From Azospirillum sp. B21 (lineage in GTDB: Bacteria; Pseudomonadota; Alphaproteobacteria; Azospirillales; Azospirillaceae), in assembly GCF_008364825.1 (NCBI RefSeq), contig NZ_VTTO01000014.1, positions 62,001 through 126,000 on the forward strand: DNA of 64,000 bases, written 5' to 3'. Both the position numbers and the translations under genes were made by a program. Under the pieces are notes generated by a model. The model was not told the origin of the DNA. It did no database searches and saw only the letters and a program-made list of their open reading frames with translations. Positions within the stretch are counted from its first letter, which is position 1, and each line of letters starts with the position of its first letter. Below, piece after piece: positions 63,694 through 64,000 of the stretch.

Positions 63694-64000
63694 TCAGTCC
63701 CGCTGCGACAGGGCGGCGATCATGGCGTCCACCCACTCGGTCAGCCACTCCGCCTTCCGGTCGGCGGTCATCGCCGGATCGGCCAGCACCTCGCGCGCCG
63801 CCGGGCTGTCTTCATCGAAGCGGTCGCCGGCCAGCGCCGCGGTGACGATGTAGCAGGCGGCCTGCCAACGTGTGGTCAGGCCATGGCCCTCGGCCCGCGC
63901 CAGCTGGTCCCGTCCGAATGCGAGGAAGCGGTCGGCCGGCACCGGATCGGCGTCCGGAAAGCGGTCGGCGAGATAGCGGTGCACCGCGCGGATCAGATCC
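63694..64000 (-). CDS. Partial gene upstream of the lipase (helper-like), 5' end outside window
   Basis: The frame is open to the window edge, so the start is beyond 64000; a GTG at 63984 is probably internal. The visible 102 residues are helical, with a segment TRWQAACYIVTAALAGDRFD, the stretch EVLADPAMTADRKAEWLTEW and an end VDAMIAALSQRD. Small helical proteins with a final (A/L)xDPxxxxxxK segment often sit between vgrG/DUF4123 and T6SS effectors, and that is the basis of the 'helper-like' name. It stops four bases before the lipase start. Confidence 0.55.
   Translation of the reverse strand, partial: DLIRAVHRYLADRFPDADPVPADRFLAFGRDQLARAEGHGLTTRWQAACYIVTAALAGDRFDEDSPAAREVLADPAMTADRKAEWLTEWVDAMIAALSQRD

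Overview
The window is a dense, very GC-rich bacterial chromosome segment with short gaps, many ATGA/TGATG stop-start overlaps, and no gene-free stretch longer than about 300 bases. The gene content points to an alphaproteobacterium of the Rhodospirillales, most like Azospirillum: a cyanide-insensitive-type bd oxidase, a bc1 complex, a propionyl-CoA pathway with a divergent ScfR-type regulator, hemF, and a type VI secretion locus with a Ser/Thr kinase and caspase-like proteins. The genus is an inference from protein style; no rRNA or tRNA gene is present to confirm it.

Layout. 1-3.1 kb (+): the 3' end of an alternative (N-type) F-ATPase operon, atpF (cut by the window edge), atpA, atpG. 3.2-7.9 kb (-): xanthine dehydrogenase xdhA-xdhB-xdhC. 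8.0-11.2 kb (-): cydA-cydB plus an unrecognised gene. 11.4-13.3 kb (-): a MarC-family membrane protein and a three-gene overlapping unit ccdA-ccdB-DUF2161 nuclease. 13.4-20.9 kb: pccB-pccA-scpA (-) and, divergently, the ScfR/PccR-type regulator (+), separated by a region full of TTTGCAAA and TGCGAAG elements. 21-22.5 kb: an unusual response regulator and a DUF924 protein. 22.6-25.2 kb (-): petA-petB-petC with a clear terminator. 25.5-31.7 kb: trmL-hemF, topoisomerase IB, a SpoIIE-type phosphatase and small unknown genes. 31.7-34.8 kb: glutathionyl-hydroquinone reductase, a WrbA-type quinone reductase and a divergent LysR regulator.

35-56.3 kb is the most distinctive part. On the minus strand one run of genes goes from a glycine-zipper lipoprotein and a WD40-caspase protein through tssL, tssM, tagF, vgrG, a DUF4123 adaptor, PAAR and the FHA protein TagH to a PpkA-like kinase and two alpha/beta hydrolases. 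A second caspase-like gene lies divergently. The kinase and this second caspase share a C-terminal DUF4384-like region. The sheath, baseplate and ClpV genes (tssB, C, E, F, G, H, K) are not here, so this is the membrane-complex, spike and phospho-regulation part of a split T6SS.

56.4-61.5 kb (-): GMC oxidoreductase, EamA transporter and a large Na+/H+ antiporter with a cNMP-binding domain. 61.7-64 kb (-): a probable effector cassette of a partial helper-like gene, a GHSLGG lipase and an exported ankyrin-repeat protein that could be its immunity protein.

Start codons were chosen from gene overlaps, Shine-Dalgarno sequences and family N-termini, so some are shorter than the longest open frame.
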